Below, in pieces: positions 27,132-36,614 of a stretch of 46,945 bases of DNA. The notes beneath the pieces were generated by a model. That model saw only the letters and a program-made list of their open reading frames with translations. It ran no database searches and was not told the origin of the DNA. The stretch covers positions 1 to 46,945 of the IMG/VR virus record IMGVR_UViG_3300020202_000023. The stretch is one strand, 5' to 3'. The position numbers and the translations under genes are program-made. Position 1 is the stretch's first letter, and every line of letters begins with the position of its first letter. Source of the DNA: a virus.

Positions 27132-29212
27132 TGACTGGCTCCTGTTTGCTCGCGCTTGAGCGACTCAAGCGCGTCGAGAACGGCCTGCTCGATCGGGGGC
27201 AGGAACGCGGGCACCATCCCCGGCAGGCGAACGGACGGCGGGCGAAGAAGGCGGCGCTCTCCCCACTCGGCGGCGGGGTGAATGCCCTTGGCCAGGAACG
27301 GGCGAGCGAGGCGCAGCTCGCCCTTGCCGCCCAGCCACGAGGGCACCTGGAACTCGAGGCTGTCCTGCGCGGCTTGGCGGGCGGCCCGCTCCTCGACCTC
27401 GGAGAGGACGGCGCGCGGCCCATGGAATGCCTCCTCGAGATCGTACGGAGTGAGGCGCTCGCTGTAGGGGAATTGCTCGCGGAGCTCGTCGAGTCGGCGC
27501 TGCTCCATACCGGAGGCGCCGCTCGCGTCGTCGCCGTACCGCATGATCTGCTTGGCGAGGGAGCCCTCAGACTCTGAGCGCATCCGCTCCTCGGTGCGCT
27601 CGAGCTTCTGGCGTCTCGCGTGTGCACGGCGATCGGCAAGGGACATCTTTGGCGCTACGGCCGGCATCACCTCATGACGGATTAGGTCGGCATACTTCTG
27701 GATGATCGTGTCAGTCGGGTGCTGGTTTGCGACGTCGTAGTTGATCTGATCGTCAAGCGCCTTCTTGATGGCGTGCCACTGGTCCGCCGTCAGCGCCCGG
27801 TTGGGCGTCAGAGGGCCGCCGACGCGCCCTCTGACCTCCTCGATCGGGACCTCGAAGACGTCGTCCTGGTACGTCGAGGTGGAAACCCCCTGAAAACCAG
27901 GCCGCTCGATACGATCGACGACGACCGGCTCAGGAGAGTCGGTCGTCACCGCCCGTCCTTGCACCTGATTCGGTAGTCCCTCCTCCGAGTACCAGTCGGA
28001 CCGCGGCGAGACGGTCTGCTCCCGGTCGGCCCCGACGCCACGGCCCTTGCGCTGGACAAACACCGCCGCTGGGCTTGTAGACACTTCTTCGACCGCTGCC
28101 GGCGGGTGAAGCTCCACCGGGCGCTCGAGCATCTCCTCCACGCCGCCGACTGGACCGGCGCCCCGGATGGCCGTCGCCGGATACACCGTCTCCGTCGGCT
28201 CCTTTTGTCCGCGGAGCATTCGCCGAACGTTCATGAGGGTGGCGCGCGCTCCGGGCCGCAGGTTCCGAGTGACCGGGTTGGCGAGATCTTTCTCAAGCTC
28301 CTCGAGTACCTGCTCGGAGCTGTGGAGACGGGAGCCCTGCGCCGCACTTGCGGCGGGCCCTTCGACGTGGGTAAGCCGCTTCTCGGTTGCCCGCTTCTGA
28401 ATGGCCACCTCGCCCTTGATCTTCTGCTCCGCCTCGTCGGCGAGCTGTCCGGCGCCGTGCTTCGTGGGCGGCACGCCGTACTTCTGCGACGGCGGCGTCG
28501 CCCCATACGACGGCGGGCGCTTGAGCATCGGGATCTCGGGAACGAGCTTTTCGACGACGGGCTTCGCCGCTCGGAGCATGTGCGGGACCCCGTCCTGTCC
28601 GACCGCAGCCGCGGGACCGAGCATCGCGCCGAGTTTCCCGCTTTCGACCCCAGCCGAATGCGCCTCTAGCGGCGTCTCGGTGCCTTTGGCGAGCGAGCGC
28701 CCGACGCCCTCCGTGTATCCACCGGCGCCACCGGCCACGACTGCCCGCCCGGCCTTGTCGAGGAGCTTCTCGCCAGCCAGGAGGCCCTTGCCCCCTTGAT
28801 AGAGCTTCTGCGCGACAGGGACTCCGAGGCTGCCTACGAGGCCGCCCCAGATCTCGGCGCCACCGGCCAGCCACGGGTGCTCATCGGCCGCAGCGACGTC
28901 CCTACGCGCCTCGGCGATTTCGTCGGGGCGGGAGACGTTCCCACGTTCGAGCACGTTGTCCGGGCTGGCCACACCAAAGGCCGCGCCGCGCCGGACACCC
29001 GTACCCAGCGCGCGCCCGTAACCCTTCGCCTGCGCGAGGAGCTCGCCGAACAAGGAAGGGCTCGCCGGCATTGGGGAAAACCCCTTCTTCGCCTTCTCGA
29101 TGAGCTGGGGCTCGCGCTCGACCTGCTTGGCCATGTGGGCCAAGTCCCCGGCGGTGACGCCCTGAGACAGAAGGCTATCGACGAGCGCGTCGAGCTCGTT
29201 GTCGTCAGCCAC
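27128..29212 (-). CDS. Large internal virion/ejection protein
   Basis: A 694-residue protein from GTG 29212 (GGGAGGCGGCCC upstream). A helical N-terminus is followed by a Gly/Ala-rich, possibly membrane-active region (about 65-170, with WGGLVGSLG and AVVAGGAGGYTEGVG), then long charged segments. It is third in the 33152-27128 run, like the P22 ejection proteins that cross the envelope with DNA. Sequence similarity is not obvious; the call rests on size, order and composition. Confidence 0.68.
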   Translation of the reverse strand: MADDNELDALVDSLLSQGVTAGDLAHMAKQVEREPQLIEKAKKGFSPMPASPSLFGELLAQAKGYGRALGTGVRRGAAFGVASPDNVLERGNVSRPDEIAEARRDVAAADEHPWLAGGAEIWGGLVGSLGVPVAQKLYQGGKGLLAGEKLLDKAGRAVVAGGAGGYTEGVGRSLAKGTETPLEAHSAGVESGKLGAMLGPAAAVGQDGVPHMLRAAKPVVEKLVPEIPMLKRPPSYGATPPSQKYGVPPTKHGAGQLADEAEQKIKGEVAIQKRATEKRLTHVEGPAASAAQGSRLHSSEQVLEELEKDLANPVTRNLRPGARATLMNVRRMLRGQKEPTETVYPATAIRGAGPVGGVEEMLERPVELHPPAAVEEVSTSPAAVFVQRKGRGVGADREQTVSPRSDWYSEEGLPNQVQGRAVTTDSPEPVVVDRIERPGFQGVSTSTYQDDVFEVPIEEVRGRVGGPLTPNRALTADQWHAIKKALDDQINYDVANQHPTDTIIQKYADLIRHEVMPAVAPKMSLADRRAHARRQKLERTEERMRSESEGSLAKQIMRYGDDASGASGMEQRRLDELREQFPYSERLTPYDLEEAFHGPRAVLSEVEERAARQAAQDSLEFQVPSWLGGKGELRLARPFLAKGIHPAAEWGERRLLRPPSVRLPGMVPAFLPPIEQAVLDALESLKREQTGASQ

Positions 29213-29262
29213 GGGCCGCCTCCCTCTTGTCGAGACGGGGCAGCAAGGGGAAACTAGAGATC

Positions 29263-29529
29263 ATGAAGCGCGTGGCGTTCGGCGTGGCGATGTTCTTCCT
29301 GGGGACGATGTTCTCGTCGGGCTCGTCGGAGGCCGAGAAGGCGTCGGAGGCGCTGGCGCTCCTGTGCAAACGGCACAAGGAAGAGATCGCGCGCGCGAAG
29401 AAGGTCCACGACGCAGTCTTGCTCAAAGCAAACGCACCGCGCCCGTCACGCGCCGACGACATGGCCGGTTGGGCCGCGTACGCCGAGAACAACACGCTCT
29501 GGCGCATGTATCGCGTATTCTGCGAGTAG
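29263..29529 (+). CDS. Exported small protein on the opposite strand (moron candidate)
   Basis: An 88-residue protein from ATG 29263 that lies alone in the gap between two leftward ejection genes (29213-29530). It has a signal peptide: KR, then VAFGVAMFFLGTMF, then SSGSSEA. The mature part is a charged helix (KEEIARAKKVHDAVL) with two cysteines (LLCKRH, RVFCE). Its ribosome-binding site is weak (AAGGGG, far). The competing minus-strand frame has no plausible protein pattern. It may alter the lysogen's envelope, but this is inference. Confidence 0.62.
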   Translation: MKRVAFGVAMFFLGTMFSSGSSEAEKASEALALLCKRHKEEIARAKKVHDAVLLKANAPRPSRADDMAGWAAYAENNTLWRMYRVFCE

Positions 29530-29530
29530 C

Positions 29531-31102
29531 TCACGGCGCTTCCCCGCTGAGTTTCTGGCGCAAGGCCGGGTTGCGACGGAGTAGTTGCTTCAGTCGCTCG
29601 CGCTCGGCGGCTTGCTTGTTCGGATCAGGGGCGGGGGTTGGGTTGCCGCGCTCCGGGCGAGTTTCGCTCGGCGGACGAATGCCTGTCGCCCTCTTCCCGG
29701 CGGGGGAGTCGATGATGATCGTGGCGCCGTCCACCTTGATCGGAGGGCGCCCGAACGTGCGGAAATTCCGGTTGTACCAGTGAGCCGTGTTCCCCTTCAT
29801 GTTCTGGTACAAGGGATCGTCGATGAACGACTCCCGGAAATCTCGCTCCAGTTCGTCCACCCGACGAGTCACCAAGTCGCCGAACCTGCCCATGATGGAC
29901 TGCTCGAAGATCTTTCGCTGACCGGCAGCTAGCCCGCCGCTCATCCACGCCTCGACGAGCTGGTTGAAGGACTCCCACTTTCCTCCGACGCTCTCTATGA
30001 TCTTCCTCTGCTCGTCTTCCGTGAACACGCCGGGGCCAGCGATCTTGCGACCGATCGCAAACCGCGCGGACGTCGAGTCGATCTGGTTCTTCGACCGGAT
30101 CTCGCGCAGGGCGATCTGAAGTGCCCGATGCTCTTCGCGCGCATCGTCGTAGCCGGCGTCCTTCTGCCACTGCTGAACATCGGTACGCAGATCTCGCGCA
30201 GCAGATTGCGTGAATCGCGCCTCTTCCCCAGGAGTGACCTTGACCCCGTGCATGCCAGCGCGCCTCGTCGACTCCTGCTGCTCGATGAGCGCGCCGATTC
30301 GCTTGCTGTAGGTCTCGAAAGCGTCCTGCGGCGTCTTGAAAGCTCCGGTCTGCGCCTGGCCGAGTGACTCGTCCGCGGCAACTCGGCCAAGCTTCTGGTG
30401 CTCTGGCGGCAGTCTGGTGATCATCTCCTCGAACTGAGGAGCGAGTGAGTCGGCGAGCTGCTTGCCTCGCGCGAGCCGCGCCTGGTTATCGGCGGCGAGG
30501 GAGAGCGTGGTCTCCGCCCCGGCCGGCATGCGGAGGGTGTAGTTGCCGGTCGGCTGCGGATTGGCGACCGCTTGGTGATCGGCTTCAGCCTGGGCCGCGT
30601 ACTGCGCCTGTCGCTGCTGAAGATCTGGCGCGGCCTCCTCGGCGATCGAGGCCGGCGGGGTGAGGGGCGGCAGGGAAGACAGAAACGGAGAGGGAGGCAT
30701 CTCCGGCTCGAACTCCATCCCGTTCGCCTGGGCGATGAGCCGCGCCCCCTCGACGTCCTGCTCGCCGAGCGCCTTGCGCACGTCGGGCGCTGCCTTGGCG
30801 GCCTGCTCCTGGAGGCGCTGGTTGGCCTTGACCTGCGCGGCCTGGATGCGGGCTGCGTTCTGCGCCTCGGCGTGCTCGCGCTGCCAACCGAGGTTGTCCC
30901 GGTTGTACTGCTCGGTCGCGAGGTGGTGACGGTGCATCTCCGCCCGCTGCGCCTCGGCGGCCATCCGCTGCTGCTCGAGCTGCTGCATCTGGAGCCGCCG
31001 ATCGGCGTACGCCTGAAGCAGGCTCGAGATGTTCGAGAGCTCACCTGCGAGCGGCGACGGCGCCGACGGCTTGGTGAGCCCGGACCAGTCGAGACGAGCC
31101 AT
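29531..31102 (-). CDS. Internal virion/ejection protein
   Basis: A 523-residue protein, strongly helical and Gln/Ala/Glu-rich in the first 170 residues. Near residues 380-440 it has GGKWESFNQLVEAWMSGGLA and GQRKIFEQSIMGRFGDLV, then ELERDFRESF. I know this pattern from podovirus internal proteins. It starts at ATG 31102, just after the stop of the previous gene. Probably ejected with DNA. Confidence 0.7.
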   Translation of the reverse strand: MARLDWSGLTKPSAPSPLAGELSNISSLLQAYADRRLQMQQLEQQRMAAEAQRAEMHRHHLATEQYNRDNLGWQREHAEAQNAARIQAAQVKANQRLQEQAAKAAPDVRKALGEQDVEGARLIAQANGMEFEPEMPPSPFLSSLPPLTPPASIAEEAAPDLQQRQAQYAAQAEADHQAVANPQPTGNYTLRMPAGAETTLSLAADNQARLARGKQLADSLAPQFEEMITRLPPEHQKLGRVAADESLGQAQTGAFKTPQDAFETYSKRIGALIEQQESTRRAGMHGVKVTPGEEARFTQSAARDLRTDVQQWQKDAGYDDAREEHRALQIALREIRSKNQIDSTSARFAIGRKIAGPGVFTEDEQRKIIESVGGKWESFNQLVEAWMSGGLAAGQRKIFEQSIMGRFGDLVTRRVDELERDFRESFIDDPLYQNMKGNTAHWYNRNFRTFGRPPIKVDGATIIIDSPAGKRATGIRPPSETRPERGNPTPAPDPNKQAAERERLKQLLRRNPALRQKLSGEAP

Positions 31103-31103
31103 C

Positions 31104-33152
31104 CTAGTCCTCGTCCCTCTTCACGTTCGAGCGCGGATCCGTGATGGTCTTGTACGCGGCCCGCTGGGTCGGGGTGTACGTGGCCGTGGGATCGCTCGCC
31201 CGGGGCGCGGGCGGCAGAGCGGACAGCGGGAGCGAGAACGTCCTGAACAGGTTCTGGATGGCCTGATCGGCCGCCTGCCCCTCGAGCTCGCCCTGCTTGA
31301 TGCGCCCCTGGATCTGCTCCCACTCGAGCTCGAACTGCTCGCGCCGGGCGGCGTCCATGCCGGCCGAGTAGGTCGCGATCTGGTGCTCGACGAGCCGGAA
31401 AAGGTTGTCGACCTCGCGTTGGTAGCGGCCCTCCTCAAGACCCTGCGCGGTGGTCGCCCCAGACATCCCCGTCTCGAAGGTGTCGAGGCCCTCCTTGGAG
31501 ACGTTGCCCGCGATGTTCGAGCCCATCCCGAACTTGGCCATGATGTTGTCGAAGATGGCCTGCTCGAGCTTGGCGCGCTCGGCGCGCCGGTCGGCCCCCG
31601 CCTTGTCGGCGGCGCCGCCATGCTTCATGAGATCCTCGACGATGGCGCGAACCTCCGCCCCAACCTTCGCCGCCACCTCGGCGCCGCCCTTGACCCGGCC
31701 CTCGCCCGCAGCCTGCGCCGCGTGAGCCTCGCGCATGAGCGTCGTGATGCGCTCCATCGCCTTGCCCTGCGCCTCACTGGAGAAATTGCCGGCAGAGATG
31801 AGCCGGTTCATCGCCGCTGACTGCGCACGGTCGGCCGTGTCGGCTCCGAGGCCCACCCGCTCGATCGCGCGGCCCTGGGCGTTGTTCGCCGCCTGGCCGC
31901 CGAGCTCCAGGCCGCGGAAGCGCTGGTCTTGGATGGTCTTGAGAAGATCCTGGCGGGACTTCGCGCGCTGGAGCGCGATCTGGTCGACGCTCTGGGCGCC
32001 CTCGAAGCCGAGGCCGATGCGCCCCCGGAGCGACGAATCCGCCCCCTGCATGAGATCGAGACCGTAGCGGTCGCGCCCGAGGCGCTGGTTGTCCGCCTCG
32101 GCGGCGAGCGCCGCCATGTCGCGCGCCTGCTGCGCGCCGAGCTCGGCGTTGAGCTCGCCGGTGGCCCGCAGGGCCGCGCCGGTGTTGAATCCACCCTTCG
32201 CGGCGGCGGCCTCATCAAGGCGCCGGGCGCCGGTCTTGTAGGCCTGATCGTAGTAGCGGTTGAGGCCGGTGTTGCCCTCTTCGTAGAGGCGCTCGGTGTT
32301 CGTCTTGTACTTGGGGTCATACCCCTGGGCCATGCGCTCGGTGTAGCCGGCGTTTTCGAGCTGGCCGCGGTTCTTGGTGAAGAAGTCCTCCATCATCACC
32401 GCGCGGTTGATGTCCGACTCGACGTCACCACGGCCGCGCTCGAGCTCACCCGGACGGGTGTAGTCGTAGCGGTTCTCGATGTACCAGTTCTCGGCGGCGC
32501 CGGGATTCGCGAAGAAGGTGCGGAAGTCGTCGTTGAACCGCTCCATCGCACCCGGGCGCGCGAACTCGCCCTTGTTGGCGCCCCACCACTTCTCGAACTC
32601 CCCTGGTTCGAGGAAGAAGCCCTTGTTGTCGGCGAACGCGCGCTCGCCCTCGCCCGGCCGGTCGAAGGTGCCCCGGTTGGCGTTCCAGTAGTCGCCGAGC
32701 GTGCCGGAGCCCTGGAGCATCCGCTGGATCTCGGGCCACATGTCCTCGACGCGCGACGAAGACGGGATCTGGTTGCGGAGATCCTGGAGGCCTTCGAGCC
32801 CCTGGTCGGGGTTCGTGAACCACCCCTGAATTCCCTGCCAGTAGCCGGCGAGCGGCTGCTGCCCCTGGAGCCGCCAGGCGTTGTCCTTCCAGTACTGCTC
32901 GCCGACGCCTGGCTTCGAGAGCACGCCATCGGTGCGCGGCACGGGCGACGCAGGCTTCGTCGGCCGCGGCGCCGTCGGCCGCGGCGTCGTCGCGAGTGGG
33001 TTGGCGGGCGGCATGGGGAGCCCCACAAGGCCCGGAGGCGTCGTGTACGCCCCCGTGGCCCCGTTCATGCCGCTTCCGCCGCGCCAATCCGTATCAGGCG
33101 GGCGCGTCTTCTTCCTCGACGGCGGCGGCGTGAATCCGCTCCATCCGGCCAT
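31104..33152 (-). CDS. Internal virion protein with 17-residue tandem repeats
   Basis: A 682-residue protein. Residues 1-80 are Pro/Thr-rich. Residues 156-240 are five exact-length 17-residue units of the form W..NRG.F..PGE.ER; a diverged unit is at 105-121. The rest is a long helical region with many AAEADN/QAANNAQG-type repeats. It is first of three large proteins before the lysis genes, the usual place for ejection proteins. The repeats may form a short superhelix. Confidence 0.7.
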   Translation of the reverse strand: MAGWSGFTPPPSRKKTRPPDTDWRGGSGMNGATGAYTTPPGLVGLPMPPANPLATTPRPTAPRPTKPASPVPRTDGVLSKPGVGEQYWKDNAWRLQGQQPLAGYWQGIQGWFTNPDQGLEGLQDLRNQIPSSSRVEDMWPEIQRMLQGSGTLGDYWNANRGTFDRPGEGERAFADNKGFFLEPGEFEKWWGANKGEFARPGAMERFNDDFRTFFANPGAAENWYIENRYDYTRPGELERGRGDVESDINRAVMMEDFFTKNRGQLENAGYTERMAQGYDPKYKTNTERLYEEGNTGLNRYYDQAYKTGARRLDEAAAAKGGFNTGAALRATGELNAELGAQQARDMAALAAEADNQRLGRDRYGLDLMQGADSSLRGRIGLGFEGAQSVDQIALQRAKSRQDLLKTIQDQRFRGLELGGQAANNAQGRAIERVGLGADTADRAQSAAMNRLISAGNFSSEAQGKAMERITTLMREAHAAQAAGEGRVKGGAEVAAKVGAEVRAIVEDLMKHGGAADKAGADRRAERAKLEQAIFDNIMAKFGMGSNIAGNVSKEGLDTFETGMSGATTAQGLEEGRYQREVDNLFRLVEHQIATYSAGMDAARREQFELEWEQIQGRIKQGELEGQAADQAIQNLFRTFSLPLSALPPAPRASDPTATYTPTQRAAYKTITDPRSNVKRDED
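32433..32687 (-). repeat. Five tandem 51-bp codon units (17-residue repeats)
   Basis: Codons for residues 156-172, 173-189, 190-206, 207-223 and 224-240 of the gene at 31104-33152. All units have the same length, with a conserved PG at positions 11-12 and Phe/Tyr at 8. The DNA copies are diverged, so the duplication is old. Confidence 0.8.
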
Positions 33153-33154
33153 CG

Positions 33155-33541
33155 TTACCCCCCCATGCCCGGCATGCGGGGCGGCATCCCGCCCTGCGGG
33201 GGCAGGCCGCCTCCGCCCGTGCCGTACAGCTCGCCGAGGCGGTTCTGGATGGGGCCGTAGAAGGACATGATCTTGTCGAGATCGCCCATCCGCTGCTCGT
33301 AGCGCTGGCGAGACAGGATCTGCAGGCGCTTCATCGCAGCGTCCATCGCGCGCCGCCGGGCGTCCTCGGCGCGCTTCTGCTCCATGCCGCCCAAGAATCC
33401 GAGCCCGAGCCCAAGCCCGCCGCCGACCGCGGCGCCGATGCCGGTTCCGACGCCGGGGATGGACGAACCGATGAGCGCGCCCGTCGCTGCCCCGCTGGCG
33501 CCGCCGCCGAGAGAGCCGGTAAAGCGTGGATCCACTGTCAT
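33155..33541 (-). CDS. Glycine-zipper protein, gp14/gp7-like position
   Basis: A 128-residue protein from ATG 33541 behind GGAGG (very close). Residues 10-50 are a glycine zipper (GGGASGAATGALIGSSIPGV, GTGIGAAVGGGLGLGLGFLGG), able to insert in membrane. A charged helix and a Gly/Pro/Met tail follow. Its place after the gp10-like gene and before the ejection proteins suggests a small internal virion protein that helps form the DNA channel. Confidence 0.7.
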   Translation of the reverse strand: MTVDPRFTGSLGGGASGAATGALIGSSIPGVGTGIGAAVGGGLGLGLGFLGGMEQKRAEDARRRAMDAAMKRLQILSRQRYEQRMGDLDKIMSFYGPIQNRLGELYGTGGGGLPPQGGMPPRMPGMGG

Positions 33542-33545
33542 CCTC

Positions 33546-34958
33546 CTACGTGAGCACCTCGAAGTCCTCTTCCGCGCCGATGAAGGCGAGCTCCGCTGAA
33601 GAGTCGTATTCGAGCTTCCATTGACGTTGGCGGTAAGTGCCGGAGCTGTGGATCTCGACAATCGGATCGTAGTCGCCCGCCGTCCCCAGACTCACCATGG
33701 TCTGGGGACAAAAGGCCCCGCCGTCGTCGCGCCAGGAGATGGCCACCTGGGGCGCGGTGCCGCCGTAGCTGCCCACGCCCCGCTTGAACATGAACCGGGT
33801 GGACCTGTTCAGCTTCCAGGCTTTCGTGCCGTGGCTTACAAAACCGGTGACGAGCTCGACCTTGATGGGGTTCGACAGATCCGTGTACGCCGAGGCGTCG
33901 AGCTTGGCGATCTGGCCCGTGGAAAGGCCCACGAGGAGGAGGTTCCGCTCGGGCCAGGCGACGGCCGATGTGATGTTGATGGACTGCCAACCCGACGAGC
34001 CGAAGGCGCGCCACTCGGCCCAGCGGGAGGTGTTCAGGTCGAAGATGAGCCCCTTCCCCTCGGTGGGGAAGAAGGTGACGCAGGCGTCCCACTGGTCGAT
34101 CTGCAGGCGGACGCCCCAGGCGTCATCGACCGTCGAGTAGGCGTCCAGCGTCCGCTTGAGGAATTTCGAGCTGACGTCATCGAAGCCCCGGCCGTCGGTC
34201 ATGACGAACCGGCGGAGCCGCTCGAACATGAAGAAGTTCGCGTCGACGGGGGTGATGGAGTAGGGCGCGATGGGGGCGATGTCGAGCGCGCGCGAGCGGG
34301 CGAATCCCGTGTACGGATCCGGGACGTGTACCTCGACAGTGCGCGAGCCGAAGGCGAAGATCTCGCCGCCGTTTTCGTGGAGAGCCACGAGCCGGTCGTG
34401 CTTCGATTCCGCCTCGGCGTAGTTGAGCGCGTCCCAAGTCTCGTGCGCCGTGTCCCCGAGGCCGCTCCAGCGGAAGATCCCGGAGACGTCGGCGACGGAG
34501 CCGACGATGCGCGTAGCGATGCCGGCCACGTGAGTAAGTGAGGGCGGCGAGCCCCCGAGGCGGGCGGACAGCCCCAAGCCCGTCCACTTCTGAGGCGCGC
34601 CGCCCCCGGTAACTACAACCTTCGTTCGCAGCGGCAGGAACACCGGGCGATCGGGCCCGGCGAGCTGCGTGGCCGCGGTGGCGTCCGACAGCGATAGGAC
34701 GGTGTCCTCGCCGATCCAGGCGAAGAGCTTCCGGTCCTCGGTGGCGTAGACGAGGTACTCACCCCACGGGCACATCGCAGTGACCGCCGAGGCGTTCGGG
34801 ATGGCCGAGGGGAACTCATCCCAGGCCGAGATCCCGGGCCGCTGCCGGATGGTGCCCGTGTCGTCGACGAACGAGTTGACGGACAGGGGGCTCGCCCCGC
34901 CGAGCTGCTCGAGACCGGAGGCTTGCGTGTCGGCGAAGGGGAGGGCTTCGGCCGGCAT
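33546..34958 (-). CDS. P22 gp10-like packaged-DNA stabilisation protein
   Basis: A 470-residue protein. The N-terminus SGLEQLGGASPLSVNSFVDD then RQRPGISAWDEFPS is typical of this tail-hub family. Repeated four-strand blades follow (YLVYATEDRKLFAWIG, RLVALHENGGEIFAFGSRTV), giving a beta-propeller-like body. P22 gp10 is 472 residues, almost the same length. It would plug the portal below the gp4-like adaptor. ATG 34958 adjoins the tailspike stop. Confidence 0.82.
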   Translation of the reverse strand: MPAEALPFADTQASGLEQLGGASPLSVNSFVDDTGTIRQRPGISAWDEFPSAIPNASAVTAMCPWGEYLVYATEDRKLFAWIGEDTVLSLSDATAATQLAGPDRPVFLPLRTKVVVTGGGAPQKWTGLGLSARLGGSPPSLTHVAGIATRIVGSVADVSGIFRWSGLGDTAHETWDALNYAEAESKHDRLVALHENGGEIFAFGSRTVEVHVPDPYTGFARSRALDIAPIAPYSITPVDANFFMFERLRRFVMTDGRGFDDVSSKFLKRTLDAYSTVDDAWGVRLQIDQWDACVTFFPTEGKGLIFDLNTSRWAEWRAFGSSGWQSINITSAVAWPERNLLLVGLSTGQIAKLDASAYTDLSNPIKVELVTGFVSHGTKAWKLNRSTRFMFKRGVGSYGGTAPQVAISWRDDGGAFCPQTMVSLGTAGDYDPIVEIHSSGTYRQRQWKLEYDSSAELAFIGAEEDFEVLT

Positions 34959-36614
34959 CTAGGCGACGTCCTGCGACGATCCGGTCAGCAACCAGTTTGT
35001 GCCATCCCACACGAACCAGAACGTCGAATACCGGAGACTCTGGATGTTCGCGACCGCAACAGAGCTGGCGCTGAGCCCGACGTACTGAGCGTTGAACGAG
35101 GGCGTGCCCGTAGCGGCACCGCCGTACACGATGACGATGGTAAGGTGATCCCCGACGGCAAGGTTTGTCGTCGCGGTGGCGTTGATGGTGATGGTGATCG
35201 CGCCAGCGTTCGACGCCGTGAACTGGTTGATGGGGTACGTTGGATCGGGAGTGAACGACGGTCCTGCAGCGGCGCTCGACGCGCTCGTGCGGCGGGTGGG
35301 GACACGCCGGTCCTTGAGCCAGGCGTGACCGACCTTCGACGTGTCCGTGAGGGTCGAGTACGTGTTCGAGTGCTCGACAAACGCCGTGGCGCTCGCGTTG
35401 ATGCTGATGTCCGTGGTGTTGCCGCTGAAGCTGTTCCCGATGATCTTGCCGCGCGCGACCGCGGCCATGGCGATCCCGGTCGACGCGCCAGCGACGTAGC
35501 AGTCCTTGACGGTGCCGTCGGCCGTGGCCATGTCGATGGCGGTGCCGCTCGAAGCGGCGATGACCTTGCAGTCCCGCGCGGTGCCGTAGGCGCCGTCAAG
35601 CGCGATCCCCTTGCCGTTCGAGGCGGAGGTCACCCGGCACTTGTAGGCGGTGCCGTGAGCACCGAGGCGGATGGCCTTGCCGGCGGAGTTGCCGTCGGTG
35701 GAGTCGACGAGGCAGTCCTCGACAAAGGCGTGCGAGACCGCCTGAACGTCGATGCCGATCCGGTGAAGCGCGGTCCGCACCCGGTAGAGCGCCGGGCCGT
35801 CCCCGTGCGTGAACTTGATCGCCGTGCCGCTCGAGGTGCTGTCGGCGGTGATGGTGAAGTTGCGCAGGATGATGTGCGACTCGATGGCGCTCGAAAGGTC
35901 GATGGTGAGCGCTGTATTCGACGTCGACATGTTCTTGATGACGCAGTTGGCGCGGTCGGCCCCTTCGATGACGAGGCCGGCGCCGGAGGAGCCCTGGACG
36001 GAAAGGCCGCTCGTGATCCGGTACGTCCCGGGCTCGATCCACACCGGCTTGTTCGCCGCCATCGCGCGCGTGATCGCCTGCTGAAACGGCGTCGTGTCGT
36101 CGTTCGAGTCGTTGCCCGCGGCTCCGAAGTCGGAGGGGGAGACCCACTTGCCGATCGCCGCGTACATGTAGCGGCTCGTGGCGGTGCTCGACTCGGCATA
36201 CTTGCCATCGGTCCCGCCGAAGCTGGTTCCGAGGGTGCCCAGGGCAGTGGCCACGTCGGTACGGCCGCCCGCGACCTGCTGGCCGGTGGTGAGGCTCGTC
36301 CCGGTAAAGCCCGCAACCTCGAGCTCCACCTGGCCGGCGGCAATGGTGTTCGCGCGGTCTTCGACCTTGACGGTGGCTCCGGACGAATCCTGGATCTCGA
36401 CGCGACAGGGGACCTTCGCGTACACGACCGCCCGGCCACCAGCATCGAGGGTGACGGGCTGCGACAGGGCCACGAGGCCGTCATCGTCGCTGTAGATCGA
36501 GACCTGGGTGGCGGTCGTGTCCGGCTGGTAGAAGTAGGCGCGGCCGGAGGCCACGGCGGTCCCGTCGGACTTACGGGCGCCCGAGTAGGCGAGCCAGGAG
36601 ATCAGCGAGGCCAT
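34959..36614 (-). CDS. Tailspike with right-handed beta-helix
   Basis: A 551-residue protein. An N-terminal domain (1-90) is followed by SPSDFGAAGNDSNDDTTPFQ about residue 158, the entry motif of pectate-lyase-3 type tailspikes. Many repeated rungs follow (HIILRNFTITADSTSSGTAI, GIGIDV-like turns) to about 420. Then comes a small C-terminal beta domain. It would bind and perhaps cut host surface sugars. Unusually, the gene lies between the gp4-like and gp10-like genes. Catalytic residues cannot be read off. Confidence 0.85.
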   Translation of the reverse strand: MASLISWLAYSGARKSDGTAVASGRAYFYQPDTTATQVSIYSDDDGLVALSQPVTLDAGGRAVVYAKVPCRVEIQDSSGATVKVEDRANTIAAGQVELEVAGFTGTSLTTGQQVAGGRTDVATALGTLGTSFGGTDGKYAESSTATSRYMYAAIGKWVSPSDFGAAGNDSNDDTTPFQQAITRAMAANKPVWIEPGTYRITSGLSVQGSSGAGLVIEGADRANCVIKNMSTSNTALTIDLSSAIESHIILRNFTITADSTSSGTAIKFTHGDGPALYRVRTALHRIGIDVQAVSHAFVEDCLVDSTDGNSAGKAIRLGAHGTAYKCRVTSASNGKGIALDGAYGTARDCKVIAASSGTAIDMATADGTVKDCYVAGASTGIAMAAVARGKIIGNSFSGNTTDISINASATAFVEHSNTYSTLTDTSKVGHAWLKDRRVPTRRTSASSAAAGPSFTPDPTYPINQFTASNAGAITITINATATTNLAVGDHLTIVIVYGGAATGTPSFNAQYVGLSASSVAVANIQSLRYSTFWFVWDGTNWLLTGSSQDVA

